From contig NZ_CP114871.1 in the NCBI RefSeq assembly GCF_027474405.1, positions 2,675,001 through 2,739,000 of the forward strand: DNA of 64,000 nt, read 5' to 3'. The notes below the pieces were generated by a model. The model was not told where the DNA came from, searched no databases, and saw nothing but the letters and a program-made list of their open reading frames with translations. Positions 1 to 7,835 of the stretch are shown in pieces (position 1 is the stretch's first letter; every line of letters starts with the position of its first letter). The translations under genes were made by a program, and so were the position numbers. The DNA is from Caulobacter sp. NIBR2454 (GTDB lineage: Bacteria; Pseudomonadota; Alphaproteobacteria; Caulobacterales; Caulobacteraceae).

Positions 1-101
1 CTGGTGAATCGGCCGCAAAAGCTGGAAGCGAACAGCTCAATCCTTCCCACAGTTAAGCCTAACGCCGTTTTTCGCGTTGACCGCCAAGGTTTTAGGCCAT
101 T

Positions 102-674
102 ATGGAGCCTGCGCGCCGAAGGCAGGATTGCCCTCGTGTGAGCGGACACAGGGGCAACATTCCGGTCGTGCGGTTCGATTTCCTGAAAGTTCTTCTGGTT
201 GATGACAACCAGAACATGCTGCTCCTGCTGACGGAGATTCTCCGGGCGATCGGCGTGCGCCAGGTCTATGAGGCGCTGGACGGGGGCGAGGCCTTCGAGG
301 TCATGCGCCGCAACGCCATCGACATCGTCATCACCGACCTGACCATGGCGCCGATCGACGGCATCGACTTCTGCAACCTCCTGCGCAACAGCCCCGACAG
401 CCCCAACCAGCTGGTGCCGATCATCATGGTCACGGGCCACTCCACGCCCCGCAAGGTGAAGGAAGCCCGCGACGCCGGGGTCAACGAGTTCCTGGCCAAG
501 CCGGTGACCGCCCGCAGCGTGATCCACCGTATCGGCCTGGTCATCGAGCAGGCCCGGCCGTTCATCCGCTCGTCCGACTATTTCGGCCCGGACCGCCGCC
601 GCCGCGACGACCCCAACTACACCGGCCCCAAGCGCCGCGAGACCGACCAGCTGTCGGACGACGAGCTGTATTGA
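102..674 (+). CDS. Single-domain CheY-like response regulator with charged C-terminal tail
   Basis: A receiver domain without an output domain, so it probably acts by protein contact in a phosphorelay. Counted from the ATG at 102, residues 29-145 hold the receiver: acidic pair D34/D35 (LLVDDN), phosphoacceptor D79 (VITDL), T111 and K133 (AKP). The last 40 residues are rich in Arg and Asp and carry FGPDRRRR and GPKRR. The first 22 codons look like leader rather than protein; a GTG at 168 (VRFDFLKV) with AGGGG upstream is a likely alternative start and would give 168 residues. No kinase lies beside it, so its partner cannot be read from context. Confidence 0.85.
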   Translation: MEPARRRQDCPRVSGHRGNIPVVRFDFLKVLLVDDNQNMLLLLTEILRAIGVRQVYEALDGGEAFEVMRRNAIDIVITDLTMAPIDGIDFCNLLRNSPDSPNQLVPIIMVTGHSTPRKVKEARDAGVNEFLAKPVTARSVIHRIGLVIEQARPFIRSSDYFGPDRRRRDDPNYTGPKRRETDQLSDDELY

Positions 675-680
675 GACCCT

Positions 681-819
681 GCGTCCTTCGAGACGGCCTG
701 AGTTTATTCTGAGCGACGCCGCAGGCGGCGTCGAAGGGGCCTCCTCAGGATGACGGGTTCAGTTGGCATATTAGCTTCGTCATGCTGAGGAGCGCATAAG
801 CGCGTCTCGAAGCACGCAC
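681..819. repeat. Palindromic intergenic repeat, family 1
   Basis: The gap between the response regulator and the lipoprotein gene is filled by inverted segments: CTTCGAGACG and CTCCTCAGGATGAC on the left, GTCATGCTGAGGAGCGC and GTCTCGAAGCACGC on the right. A second copy of the same family lies at 35372-35477. This looks like a mobile or RNA-structured extragenic palindrome, not a gene. Confidence 0.7.
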
Positions 820-889
820 GGACCATCCGCTGAAATCTTCCGTTGAGAACCGGCGTGTAGGCTGGAGGCCTCAAGTCGGAGCTCGTCCC

Positions 890-1087
890 ATGCATCCCTA
901 TCGTCTGGCCGCCCTGTCGGCCGTGATCGCCAGCGCGCTGGTCCTGCAAGGCTGCCTGGCCGTGGCGGCGGGCGGGGCCGTGGTCGGCGCCGGCGCGGCG
1001 GTGGTCGGCGGAACCGCCAAGGTCGCCGGCAAGGCCGTGGTCGGGACGGGCAAGCTTATCATCCCCGGGGATGGGGAGAAGAACTGA
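890..1087 (+). CDS. Small glycine/alanine-rich lipoprotein
   Basis: A 65-residue protein with a signal peptide of about 20 residues ending in the lipobox LQGC, so it is predicted to be lipid-modified at Cys22 and held in the outer or inner membrane. The rest is a low-complexity run of Gly, Ala and Val (GGAVVGAGAAVVGG) followed by a short Lys-containing tail. This composition is shared by small Caulobacter lipoproteins of unknown function. No partner gene is evident: it sits between two repeat-filled gaps. Identification as a lipoprotein is firm; the role is unknown. Confidence 0.75.
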   Translation: MHPYRLAALSAVIASALVLQGCLAVAAGGAVVGAGAAVVGGTAKVAGKAVVGTGKLIIPGDGEKN

Positions 1088-1102
1088 GGCCTTCCCTCAT
1101 CC

Positions 1103-1187
1103 GCTCATCCCGGCGAAGGCCGGGACCCAGATTCATCCGGTGAGCCAGCAGGGCTTCACCTGGGCCCCGGCCTTCGCCGGGGTGAGC
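1103..1187. repeat. Palindromic intergenic repeat, family 2; possible bidirectional terminator
   Basis: Two inverted arms, CTCATCCCGGCGAAGGCCGG at 1104 and its near complement CCGGCCTTCGCCGGGGTGAG ending near 1186, fold into a long stem. The element lies between a rightward lipoprotein gene and leftward queD, where a bidirectional terminator would fit. A short related hairpin is at 18396-18421. Confidence 0.65.
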
Positions 1188-1204
1188 GGGTTATTTTGAC
1201 CGCC

Positions 1205-1573
1205 TTACAGCGCCAGCTCGCACCGCTCGCCGATGGTGGGGCGGGAGACGACGATGCGGGACAGGCCGGGGAAGCGGGGCTTGAGCTTGCCGGCGAAGTG
1301 CAGGCACAGGCGCTCCAGCGTGGGCGTCTCAAGGCCGGGGTGATCGTTGAGCAGGCCGTGGTCCAGCTCCTCGGCCACGCCTTTCAAGGCCTTGTCGAGG
1401 ACGTCGAGGTCCTCGACCCATCCGGCGGGCTGGGCGGCGCCCTTCACGCTGGCCTCCACCTTGAAGGAATGGCCGTGCAGCCGCCGATAGCGATGCTCGG
1501 CGGGGCCTTGCTCGATGTAGTGGGCGGCGTCGAAGGTCGCGGCCTTCGTGATTTCGAAGACAGGCTCGGTCAT
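1205..1573 (-). CDS. queD: 6-carboxy-tetrahydropterin synthase (QueD-like)
   Basis: Second enzyme of the queuosine/7-deazaguanine route, converting dihydroneopterin triphosphate to 6-carboxytetrahydropterin. The start was placed at MTEPVFEITKA because the family begins there; the upstream in-frame extension has no similarity. Visible are the zinc ligands in FDAAHY and LHGHSF and the LDHGLLND motif with the Asp-His pair. The usual catalytic Cys before HGH (as in E. coli QueD) is replaced by Tyr (HRYRRLHGH), and the C-terminal substrate Glu segment reads RPTIGERCEL rather than the usual ETCTAG. It is third in the queC-queE-queD operon, 68 bases after queE, which supports the assignment despite the altered residues. 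Confidence 0.85.
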   Translation of the reverse strand: MTEPVFEITKAATFDAAHYIEQGPAEHRYRRLHGHSFKVEASVKGAAQPAGWVEDLDVLDKALKGVAEELDHGLLNDHPGLETPTLERLCLHFAGKLKPRFPGLSRIVVSRPTIGERCELAL

Positions 1574-1641
1574 GGGCTCGAAACTTGTGTGCGGGGCCTG
1601 GGAGGGCTGCACGTACTCGGCGAAACGACCGAACACGCTCC

Positions 1642-2274
1642 TCAGGGCAGGCCCAGATATTTGTGCGTCTGGACGCTTAAACGCCACTTGGGGTGTGAAA
1701 GGCAATAGGCCACGGCCTTTTGCGTGTTCTCAAGCTGGTCCGGCCCGTCCATGGGCTGGAGGTAGAAGCGCTCGAAATCCAGGTCCGCGAACCGCGCGGG
1801 GTCGGCCAGCGGCTGGGGATACACCAGCTTCAGCTCCTGGCCCCGGGTCTGGACCACGGGGGCGTCGGCCTTGGGGCTGACGCAGATCCAGTCGATCCCC
1901 TCGGGCGCCGGCAGGGTGCCGTTGGTCTCCACCGCGATCATGAAGCCCCGCGCGTGCAGGGCGTCGATCAGGGGCGTATCGAGCTGCAGCATCGGCTCGC
2001 CGCCGGTGATGACCACCAGCCGGTCGTCCAGCCCGCCGGTCCAGGCGGCCGCCACCGCATCGGCCAGGGCGTCGGGCGTGGCGAACTTGCCGCCGCCCAC
2101 CCCGTCGGTCCCGACGAAATCGGTGTCGCAGAAGGTGCAGACGGCCTTGGCCCGATCCTGCTCGCGCCCCGTCCACAGGTTGCAGCCGGAAAAGCGGCAG
2201 AACACGGCCGCCTTGCCCGCCTGGCCGCCCTCCCCTTGCAGGGTCAGGAAGATCTCCTTGACGCTGTAGGTCAC
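1642..2274 (-). CDS. queE: 7-carboxy-7-deazaguanine synthase, radical SAM enzyme QueE
   Basis: Converts 6-carboxytetrahydropterin to 7-carboxy-7-deazaguanine. It is 210 residues from a GTG start (VTYSVKEIF). The cluster motif is the atypical CX14CX2C known from Burkholderia QueE: the three cysteines are in GCNLW and CTFCDTDF, with the Cys-rich loop [10 protein letters not shown] between. GGEP (SAM binding) and the ETNGT strand follow. The GTG overlaps the TGA stop of queC as GTGA, so translation is probably coupled. The longer open frame running upstream is only the shadow of queC. Confidence 0.92.
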   Translation of the reverse strand: MTYSVKEIFLTLQGEGGQAGKAAVFCRFSGCNLWTGREQDRAKAVCTFCDTDFVGTDGVGGGKFATPDALADAVAAAWTGGLDDRLVVITGGEPMLQLDTPLIDALHARGFMIAVETNGTLPAPEGIDWICVSPKADAPVVQTRGQELKLVYPQPLADPARFADLDFERFYLQPMDGPDQLENTQKAVAYCLSHPKWRLSVQTHKYLGLP

Positions 2275-3005
2275 AGGCTGGGCCGCCCGTCGCCGACCCA
2301 GGCGTTCCAGCCCATGGCCCGCAGGTCGCAGGCCGGGCACGCGGCGCAGCCATGGCCCCAGTCGTGCAGCACGCCGCGCTCGCCGCGATAGCAAGTGTGG
2401 CTGTCCTCGACGATGATCCGCACCAGGGGCTCGCCGCCCAGGGTCTTGGCCAAGCTCCAGGTTTCGGCCTTGGTCAGGCGCATCAGCGGCGTCTCGATGG
2501 AGAAGTCGCGGTCCATGCCAAGGTTCAGCGCCGTCTGCAGGGCGTCCAGCGTGTCGCGGCGGCAGTCGGGATAGCCGGAAAAGTCCGTCTCGCACATGCC
2601 GCCCACCAAGGCCCGCAGGCCCCGGCGATCCGCGAGGGCGGCGGCGTAGGTCAGGAACACCAGATTGCGGCCCGGCACGAAGGTGGACGGCAGGCCGCGC
2701 TCGTTGATCTCGATCTCCCGCTCGGCGGTCAGGGCGCTCTGCGCCACCTCGCCAAAGCCGCGGATGTCGAGCACGTGGTCCTCGCCCAGACGCGAGGCCC
2801 ACTGGGGGAAGGCCTCGATCAGGCGGGTGCGCACTTGCTGGCGGGCCTGCATCTCCACCGAATGGCGCTGGCCATAGTCGAAGCCCACGGTCTCGACCCG
2901 CTCATAATGCTCAAGCGCCCAGGCGAGGCAGACGCTGGAGTCCTGACCGCCGGAGAACAGGACCAGGGCGCCTTGGGACGGCGGGGAAGCGGGGGCGATC
3001 GACAT
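2271..3005 (-). CDS. queC: 7-cyano-7-deazaguanine synthase QueC
   Basis: ATP-dependent conversion of 7-carboxy-7-deazaguanine to preQ0. The 244-residue protein has the PP-loop SGGQDSS near the N-terminus, the VPGRN motif and a four-cysteine zinc site at the C-terminus (HTCYRGE then CAACPAC). It is the first gene of the queC-queE-queD operon. I looked for a preQ1-type riboswitch in the 70 bases before the ATG and saw none; instead a ~275 bp repeat (3081-3356) lies directly upstream. Confidence 0.95.
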   Translation of the reverse strand: MSIAPASPPSQGALVLFSGGQDSSVCLAWALEHYERVETVGFDYGQRHSVEMQARQQVRTRLIEAFPQWASRLGEDHVLDIRGFGEVAQSALTAEREIEINERGLPSTFVPGRNLVFLTYAAALADRRGLRALVGGMCETDFSGYPDCRRDTLDALQTALNLGMDRDFSIETPLMRLTKAETWSLAKTLGGEPLVRIIVEDSHTCYRGERGVLHDWGHGCAACPACDLRAMGWNAWVGDGRPSL

Positions 3006-3080
3006 GGCGCCTGCTCTACATCAACCGCGCGCCGGGCGGAACGGCGCAGGGCGTCGCGGGGCGGTGGTCGGGTCATGATG

Positions 3081-3356
3081 ATGTCTCCCCTGTCTTCAGT
3101 ATCCGTCGTCGCGTCGCCCGGTGACTTCGGCGACGGCGCCGGAGACGACGGTGACTCCATTGTCGCTCCGTGGGCGGAGGTGGGGATAAGCGGCTGAAAC
3201 CAGCCGTGACGGCGGGATCGCGGGCGGGGGTTGGGGATTTGGGCGGGGCGGCGGGGTGGTCGGCGGAGGGCGGGGGCGGAATGTCTACGGAGTCTCGCGG
3301 AAGGGTCCCGGAGTGGCGGGAGTATCGGTAGCGGGAGTCTACTGGTGGGGCGGGCG
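3081..3356. repeat. ~275 bp direct repeat, copy A
   Basis: This stretch matches 7836-8111 in the same orientation over its whole length, roughly four fifths identical by eye, with one 33-base block (3130-3162) identical. Both copies begin with ATGTCTCCCCTGTCTT and end with GGGAGTCTACTG. The distal part contains several GGAGT repeats. Both copies lie just upstream of leftward genes (queC here, an oxidoreductase at copy B). Remaining bases 3357-3576 show no gene. Confidence 0.8.
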
Positions 3357-3576
3357 CTATCGGCTCGTTGCGGAACTTCCAGTGACCTGCCTCCAAGCCG
3401 AGGCGGTGACTAGACTAGAAACACGCCATCGAACTGGGCGTCGCCATCGACCGCCGCCAGATTTCGCCCTGTTTTTCATCAATTGGAATTGTCGCCCATT
3501 TCCGAGCTTGAAATCCGAGCCCGAAATTCGCGCAATGATTGCTTCGAAAGGCTAAAAGCAATTAAAGGTAGCAACA

Positions 3577-3762
3577 ATGGGTCTTCGCGGTGAATTTGGC
3601 GCTGCGGCGCTTTCGAACGACACCCTCGTCTCTCAGGTCGTGGTCCGCGCTGATCTTGGTCAAGCGCCAACCACATATTGGCGTTTTCGAGGCCCGACGG
3701 CCGGCGACCCTGCTTACCCCCATATCCTGGCTCTGGGGCAGGTCCGTTCCGAGGCGCGCTGA
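3577..3762 (+). CDS. Short ORF, possibly the N-terminal part of a frameshifted JAB-motif gene
   Basis: A 61-codon frame with a good ribosome site (AAAGG eight bases before ATG). Its product (starting MGLRGEFGAA) resembles nothing I recognise. It ends 33 codons after the start of the overlapping JAB-motif frame at 3678, which has no good start of its own. The simplest reading is one gene starting at 3577 that has suffered, or uses, a frameshift near 3720-3750. Local GC is lower than that of the surroundings, which suggests transfer. Confidence 0.4.
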   Translation: MGLRGEFGAAALSNDTLVSQVVVRADLGQAPTTYWRFRGPTAGDPAYPHILALGQVRSEAR

Positions 3763-4208
3763 AGAAGTATCCCGTCACCGAACAGGAGTGGGAAGCGGCT
3801 ATCGACCTAAGGGCCGCCATCGCCGCCCAACTGATCGAAACCGCTTCCGTCGATGGGAACGAGTACGTCAGCATTCTCTATGTAACCGCCGCTGGTAATG
3901 TGATGAACACTACCCCTGTCCAACTCCCTCCAGACGGCGGAAGCTTCGACATCACTGTTCCGGTAAACAAGATCGTCGGTATCGTACACAACCATCCAGA
4001 TCTCGCGCCTTGGGAGAAATTTCCGTCCGCCGCAGATTGGCAAACATACGATAATCGCGAGGCCGAAACCGACTATCCTGACCTGCTGCGTCAATACGTG
4101 ATCAACAATGGCATCAACTATGAGTATCGAGGGGATGACCGGGATATCCAGGTGCCGGGTGTAATCAGTCCGATTGGCAGCGCCGACTTTTGGGACGGTT
4201 CATGGTGA
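3678..4208 (+). CDS. JAB/JAMM-motif protein, candidate metallopeptidase or toxin domain
   Basis: The frame opens at TTG; real protein begins around KKYPVTEQEW. Near its middle lies VGIVHNHPD followed by PSAADW, the HxHP...SxxD signature of the JAB/JAMM zinc peptidase fold (also seen in RadC and in C-terminal domains of polymorphic toxins). The spacing between the HxHP and SxxD parts is about three residues longer than in RadC, and a Glu (GNEYVSILYV) upstream could be the catalytic acid. The stop overlaps the start of an exported protein (4202), so the two are probably co-translated. GC is lower than in neighbours. Function is inferred from motif only; toxin-immunity or a peptidase with a partner are both possible. 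Confidence 0.55.
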   Translation: MAFSRPDGRRPCLPPYPGSGAGPFRGALKKYPVTEQEWEAAIDLRAAIAAQLIETASVDGNEYVSILYVTAAGNVMNTTPVQLPPDGGSFDITVPVNKIVGIVHNHPDLAPWEKFPSAADWQTYDNREAETDYPDLLRQYVINNGINYEYRGDDRDIQVPGVISPIGSADFWDGSW

Positions 4209-4618
4209 AGCTATCGCCGGCTATAGTCATATTATGGGGCGCAGCCGCCTTTAGCTCCGCATCGGCGCAATCTGCAGGACATTTCCGGCGGCCGGAGATT
4301 GCTGTCTATCGTGTCTCGGCCGTTTGCCCGAAGGGCGAGGTGGTCGTCGAAATGCAAAATGACCGCGCGACGGGACCAAAGATCACATTGATCAAAGGCG
4401 CAAACATCGCGCCCGGTCACGAAACAGCGGTCACGAACATCCTGTCGCCTCTGCACGTCTCGTCCGCTCCGCTCGTGCGCTGCGGCCAAGATTCAGCGGA
4501 GCTCGCCTTCGTTGGCTTCTCAAAGGCCACGGGAGATTTAGCTTATCGGCGGGTGGTCATCACTGGAGCGCAGATAATGGACATGAATGAGTTGCCGAAG
4601 GCCGTGAAACCGCAATGA
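4202..4618 (+). CDS. Exported small protein, partner of the JAB-motif gene
   Basis: 138 residues from ATG 4202, whose first bases overlap the stop of the JAB gene (ATGGTGA). A start 12 bases earlier is possible but not needed. A signal peptide of about 20 residues ends SASAQ, so the mature protein is periplasmic. It has two cysteines (AVCPKGE and VRCGQDS) that could form one disulfide and a beta-rich pattern (VVVEMQ, LAFVGF, RRVVITG). I recognise no family. Overlap with the JAB gene, export and size would fit a periplasmic immunity or accessory protein; that is inference. Confidence 0.6.
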   Translation: MVKLSPAIVILWGAAAFSSASAQSAGHFRRPEIAVYRVSAVCPKGEVVVEMQNDRATGPKITLIKGANIAPGHETAVTNILSPLHVSSAPLVRCGQDSAELAFVGFSKATGDLAYRRVVITGAQIMDMNELPKAVKPQ

Positions 4619-4654
4619 CCTATGACGGCAAGAAACCGGGGCAGCGTATTCGCC

Positions 4655-4756
4655 CGCTCGTTGTTTGCTTTTCCTTGCAGACCGGTAAATCGCCTCCGCG
4701 ATCCTCATGTCCCGCAGCCCCTACTCGCCGGAGACGATGGGTTCGGCCCCCGTCTA
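4655..4756 (-). pseudogene. Decayed 3-prime fragment of a Gfo/Idh/MocA oxidoreductase gene
   Basis: Read leftward, this stretch encodes TGAEPIVSGE, then a TAG stop, then GLRDMRIAEAIYRSAR. The intact oxidoreductase at 6633-7736 ends TGAEPIVSGEEGLRDMKIIE and continues AIYRSAREGRA. The DNA is also clearly alike. Only about the last 35 codons remain, with a nonsense codon in place of the second Glu, so this is a relic of a second gene copy. Confidence 0.75.
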
Positions 4757-4798
4757 GGCCCCTTTGGCGACATCGCCGAACTGAGCGAAGCGGGAGTT

Positions 4799-6034
4799 TC
4801 ACCGACGCAGCAAATCCCGGCTGATGCGATCGAAGAGGCGGGCCATCGCTTCCTCGGTTTGGAGATCGGGCGTGCGGTTCATCAGGACGACGATGGCGTC
4901 CCCCTTCGCCGTATCGAAATAGAGGCTGGTGTAGACGCCCTGGTCCGAACCCGCGTGGCCGGTGAGGCCGTTGCGATCCCGCCAGAAGAAGCGCTGCCGT
5001 TCATCGATGCTGGCGGGCAGTTGTGGCTTCAGCATCTCGTCGAACGATGCGGCGGACAGCAATCGGCCGCTGCTCGTTTCGCCCCGCGCCAGAATGCTCT
5101 GCGCCAGAGCGGTGAGGTCTCGCGCTGACGCGTTCACGCCGCCGTCCGGGTAGTTGGGATTTCCGAACTGAGGATAGGCGTCAAAGCGTCGGTCGCCGCT
5201 GGCGGGGCGGAAAACCTTGCGGATGAGGAAGTTGCGCTTCGGCTGTTCGGTACTGGCGCAGAGACGGGTGAAGGGAAGGCACTGGACCACGTCGTATCGC
5301 GTCGCCAGTTGGCCCGGGCGGTAGTCCGCCAGCAGCCAAGAGGAGTTGGTCATCCCGAGCGGCTCGAACACGTTCGCCTTGGCCTGGGCCGCCAGCGGGG
5401 CGCGGCCGACAGCCTCGGCCACGGCGCCGGCGACGCCAGCGCCCAGATTGCTGTACTCGCGCGCGGCTCCGGGCGCCGTCTTGAGATAGTGGGCGCCGCC
5501 GTCATAGCGCGCGCCTTCCGGAGTCAGGAGGCCGCGAAGGTGATCGACCAACGGCGTCGGAGAGTCGGCCCCTGGCTGGTAGTCCGCGACATCGTAGAAG
5601 TCCGCGATGCTGGACGTATGGGTCGCCAGCTGGCGAACGGAGATGGGCTGGCCGTCGGCGTTGGGATTGTTCACCCGGAAGGGCAGCATCCGGTTGATGT
5701 CGGCATCCAGGTCCAGCAGCCCCTTGTCGTGGAGCTGCAACAGGACGATCCCCAGAATCGGCTTGCTGATGGACGCGATGTTCATGGGCGTGTCGGCGGT
5801 CATCGGCTTGCGCGACGCCACGTCCGCGAACCCGTAGCCCTGCATGTGGACGACCTGGCGATTTCTCACCACCGCGATGGCGAGGCCTGGAATGGCCTCT
5901 TCCTCCATCAGGGCGGGCACGAAGGCGGCGAAGTCCCGCGCGCTTTCGGCCCATATCGACTGCTTGGGCGAGGCGAGCCAATAGCACAGCAGGGCCGCCA
6001 GAACGGCGCCCAGGGCGATGAGTGCTTTTCTCAC
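4799..6034 (-). CDS. Exported serine hydrolase, class C beta-lactamase / penicillin-binding-like family
   Basis: 411 residues with an N-terminal hydrophobic segment (MRKALIALGAVLAALLCYW) that anchors or exports it. Active-site motifs of the fold are present: S88-I-S-K91 (SxxK), YSN near residue 195 (YxN) and HAG near 360 in the KTG position. Family members include AmpC-like enzymes, esterases and D-aminopeptidases, so the substrate is not predicted. The GTG start overlaps the TGA of the upstream marR gene (GTGA), making a two-gene operon under the palindrome at 6555-6592. Such MarR/hydrolase pairs often respond to small aromatic or antibiotic compounds; here that is inference. Confidence 0.85.
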   Translation of the reverse strand: MRKALIALGAVLAALLCYWLASPKQSIWAESARDFAAFVPALMEEEAIPGLAIAVVRNRQVVHMQGYGFADVASRKPMTADTPMNIASISKPILGIVLLQLHDKGLLDLDADINRMLPFRVNNPNADGQPISVRQLATHTSSIADFYDVADYQPGADSPTPLVDHLRGLLTPEGARYDGGAHYLKTAPGAAREYSNLGAGVAGAVAEAVGRAPLAAQAKANVFEPLGMTNSSWLLADYRPGQLATRYDVVQCLPFTRLCASTEQPKRNFLIRKVFRPASGDRRFDAYPQFGNPNYPDGGVNASARDLTALAQSILARGETSSGRLLSAASFDEMLKPQLPASIDERQRFFWRDRNGLTGHAGSDQGVYTSLYFDTAKGDAIVVLMNRTPDLQTEEAMARLFDRISRDLLRR

Positions 6035-6537
6035 GATTGATCTCCAGCGACAGGGCGGGGCGGGAAGCGCTCATCCATCGGCCGGGCGTCGAGGGCCGCC
6101 ATGGCGTTATCCAGCAGGTCGCCGAGATCGGCGCCGATGTCGGTGTCCAGACCCTCGAAAACCGCGGCGGCTTCGATGTTGTATTGATGCAGAAGGTCGG
6201 CCTGGGCCGTGCCGAACGCCGTCAGGAAATACTCCGTGCGTCGGCGGTCCGCCGGGTCGGTCCGCTTTTCGATGGCGCGGAGCTTGCTGAGCGTGGCGAG
6301 GTGTTGCGCCACCGTCTGATGAGGGTGCTGCAACGCCCTTGCGACCTCCGTCACGGAAGCCGGCCCGCTCTTGCTGAGATGCAGCAAGGTGGACGAGCAG
6401 GAGACGGGGAAGACCATGCCCTTGCGGGCGTAAACCTGCGTCACCTGGCTCTGAATCAGGAAGGCGAGGTCCAACAGCTTCTTGGCTGTGTAGGCCTTCC
6501 GCACAACGGCGCTGTCGTAGAATTCACGATGGATCAT
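6031..6537 (-). CDS. MarR-family transcription regulator
   Basis: 168 residues; helical N-terminus, a winged helix-turn-helix in the middle (SVTEVARALQHPHQTVAQHL as recognition region) and the DPADRRRTEY wing typical of MarR proteins, then a helical dimerisation tail. It is followed with overlap by the serine-hydrolase gene. A 38 bp perfect palindrome lies 18-55 bases upstream of its ATG and is the likely operator, giving autoregulation of the pair. Confidence 0.88.
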   Translation of the reverse strand: MIHREFYDSAVVRKAYTAKKLLDLAFLIQSQVTQVYARKGMVFPVSCSSTLLHLSKSGPASVTEVARALQHPHQTVAQHLATLSKLRAIEKRTDPADRRRTEYFLTAFGTAQADLLHQYNIEAAAVFEGLDTDIGADLGDLLDNAMAALDARPMDERFPPRPVAGDQS

Positions 6538-6554
6538 GCTCCCTCATAGCAATG

Positions 6555-6592
6555 CGCAGCCTATTGCGCAATATATTGCGCAATAGGCTGCG
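6555..6592. promoter_or_regulatory. 38 bp perfect palindrome, probable MarR operator
   Basis: The left arm CGCAGCCTATTGCGCAATA is followed directly by its exact reverse complement. The core TTGCGCAA occurs twice around TATA. Position just upstream of marR and the dyad form fit a MarR dimer site, possibly two overlapping sites. It has no T-run, so a terminator for the oxidoreductase gene ending at 6633 is less likely. Confidence 0.7.
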
Positions 6593-6632
6593 GGTCTCCC
6601 GCCTCGACCTGCGGGGAGGGTCTAGGCCCTCC

Positions 6633-7736
6633 CTACAACCGCACCGCCCTGCCCTCCCGCGCCGAGCGGTAGATCGCCTCGATGATCTTCATGTCGCGCA
6701 GGCCTTCCTCGCCGGAGACGATGGGTTCGGCGCCGGTGCGGATGGACTGGGCCATGTGGTCGAGCTGGCCGGCGAACTGGGTCGGGGCAGGTCCGGGCGG
6801 GGGCGTGATCTCCTGGGCGCGGCCGTCGCGGCCAGTCCACATCCGGTTGCCGTCGTAGCGGGTGGCGGGCTCCAGCTCGATGCGGCCCTTGTCGCCCATC
6901 AGCAGCACATGGTTCTGGTTGCCGCTGTACATGGACAGGCAGCTGGCGATGGCGCCGGAGGGGAATTTCAGCAGCCACTCGATCATGTCCTCCACCTCGG
7001 CGAAGCGGGGGTCGGAGCGGTCGGTGGACTCGCGGGCCGTGACCTCGATCGGCTCCTCGCCGGTCATGTAGCGGGCGGCCTGGAGGCTGTAGACCCCCAT
7101 GTCCATGAGCGAACCGCCGCCGGACAGGGCCCGCTTCAGCCGCCACTTGGACGGATCGCTCTGGATGAAGCCGTGCTCGGACCGCAGGTAGCGGATCTTG
7201 CCCGCCGCGCCGGTGCGGGCCAGGCGCATGGCTTCCAGATTGTAGGCCTCGAAATGGCAGCGGTAGCCGATCATCAGCTTGCGGTCGGCGGCCTTGCAGG
7301 CGGCGATCATGGCCTCGGCCTCGGCGACGGAGACGGCCATGGGCTTTTCGCACATGACGTGCTTGCCCGCCCGCGCGGCGCGGATCGTGTACTCGGCGTG
7401 CATGGAATTGGGCAGGCAGACATAGACGATGTCCACGTCGGGATTGTCGGCGATCTGGTCGAAGGTCTCGTACGAATAGATTGAGCGCTCGGACACGCCA
7501 TAGCGGGCGGCGGCGGCGCGGGACTTGGCCGGATCGCCGCTGACCAGGGCGGTCAGGCGGCTGTGCCGACAGTTGGCGAACTGGGGCGCGATGACGCCCA
7601 GGCCATAGGTCCCCAGGCCGACGATGGCGTATCCCACCGGGCGGTCGGCGGCGAGCGCCCTGCCCGCGGCCGAAGTCACGGCGAGGGAGGCGGCGGCGAG
7701 CAGCAGGTCGCGGCGTTCGATGGGCATGGTCGTCAT
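6633..7736 (-). CDS. Tat-exported Gfo/Idh/MocA-family oxidoreductase (GFOR-like)
   Basis: 367 residues. The N-terminus carries a twin-arginine signal (ERRDLLLAAASLAV ... GRALA), so the enzyme is folded with its NAD(P) cofactor before export, as for Zymomonas glucose-fructose oxidoreductase. A Rossmann motif (VGLGTYGLG) follows, then the family lysine in CEKPMA and the C-terminal alpha/beta sugar-binding domain. It probably oxidises or reduces a sugar in the periplasm; the substrate is unknown. ATGs at 7736 and 7727 are both possible. The 3-prime end is duplicated as a relic at 4655-4756, and repeat copy B lies upstream. Confidence 0.87.
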   Translation of the reverse strand: MTTMPIERRDLLLAAASLAVTSAAGRALAADRPVGYAIVGLGTYGLGVIAPQFANCRHSRLTALVSGDPAKSRAAAARYGVSERSIYSYETFDQIADNPDVDIVYVCLPNSMHAEYTIRAARAGKHVMCEKPMAVSVAEAEAMIAACKAADRKLMIGYRCHFEAYNLEAMRLARTGAAGKIRYLRSEHGFIQSDPSKWRLKRALSGGGSLMDMGVYSLQAARYMTGEEPIEVTARESTDRSDPRFAEVEDMIEWLLKFPSGAIASCLSMYSGNQNHVLLMGDKGRIELEPATRYDGNRMWTGRDGRAQEITPPPGPAPTQFAGQLDHMAQSIRTGAEPIVSGEEGLRDMKIIEAIYRSAREGRAVRL

Positions 7737-7835
7737 CTCCCGGTGCGCGGCGACGGGGGCCGCCTTGCGAAGGGCGAGGATCGGCGACCTCGCCGGGCTT
7801 GGCTACCGCGACGATGGTCATAAGGCGCACCGAGA

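Noticed and set aside
3006..3080. preQ1 riboswitch before queC
   Set aside because: No matching hairpin with an A-rich tail or other class signature was found.
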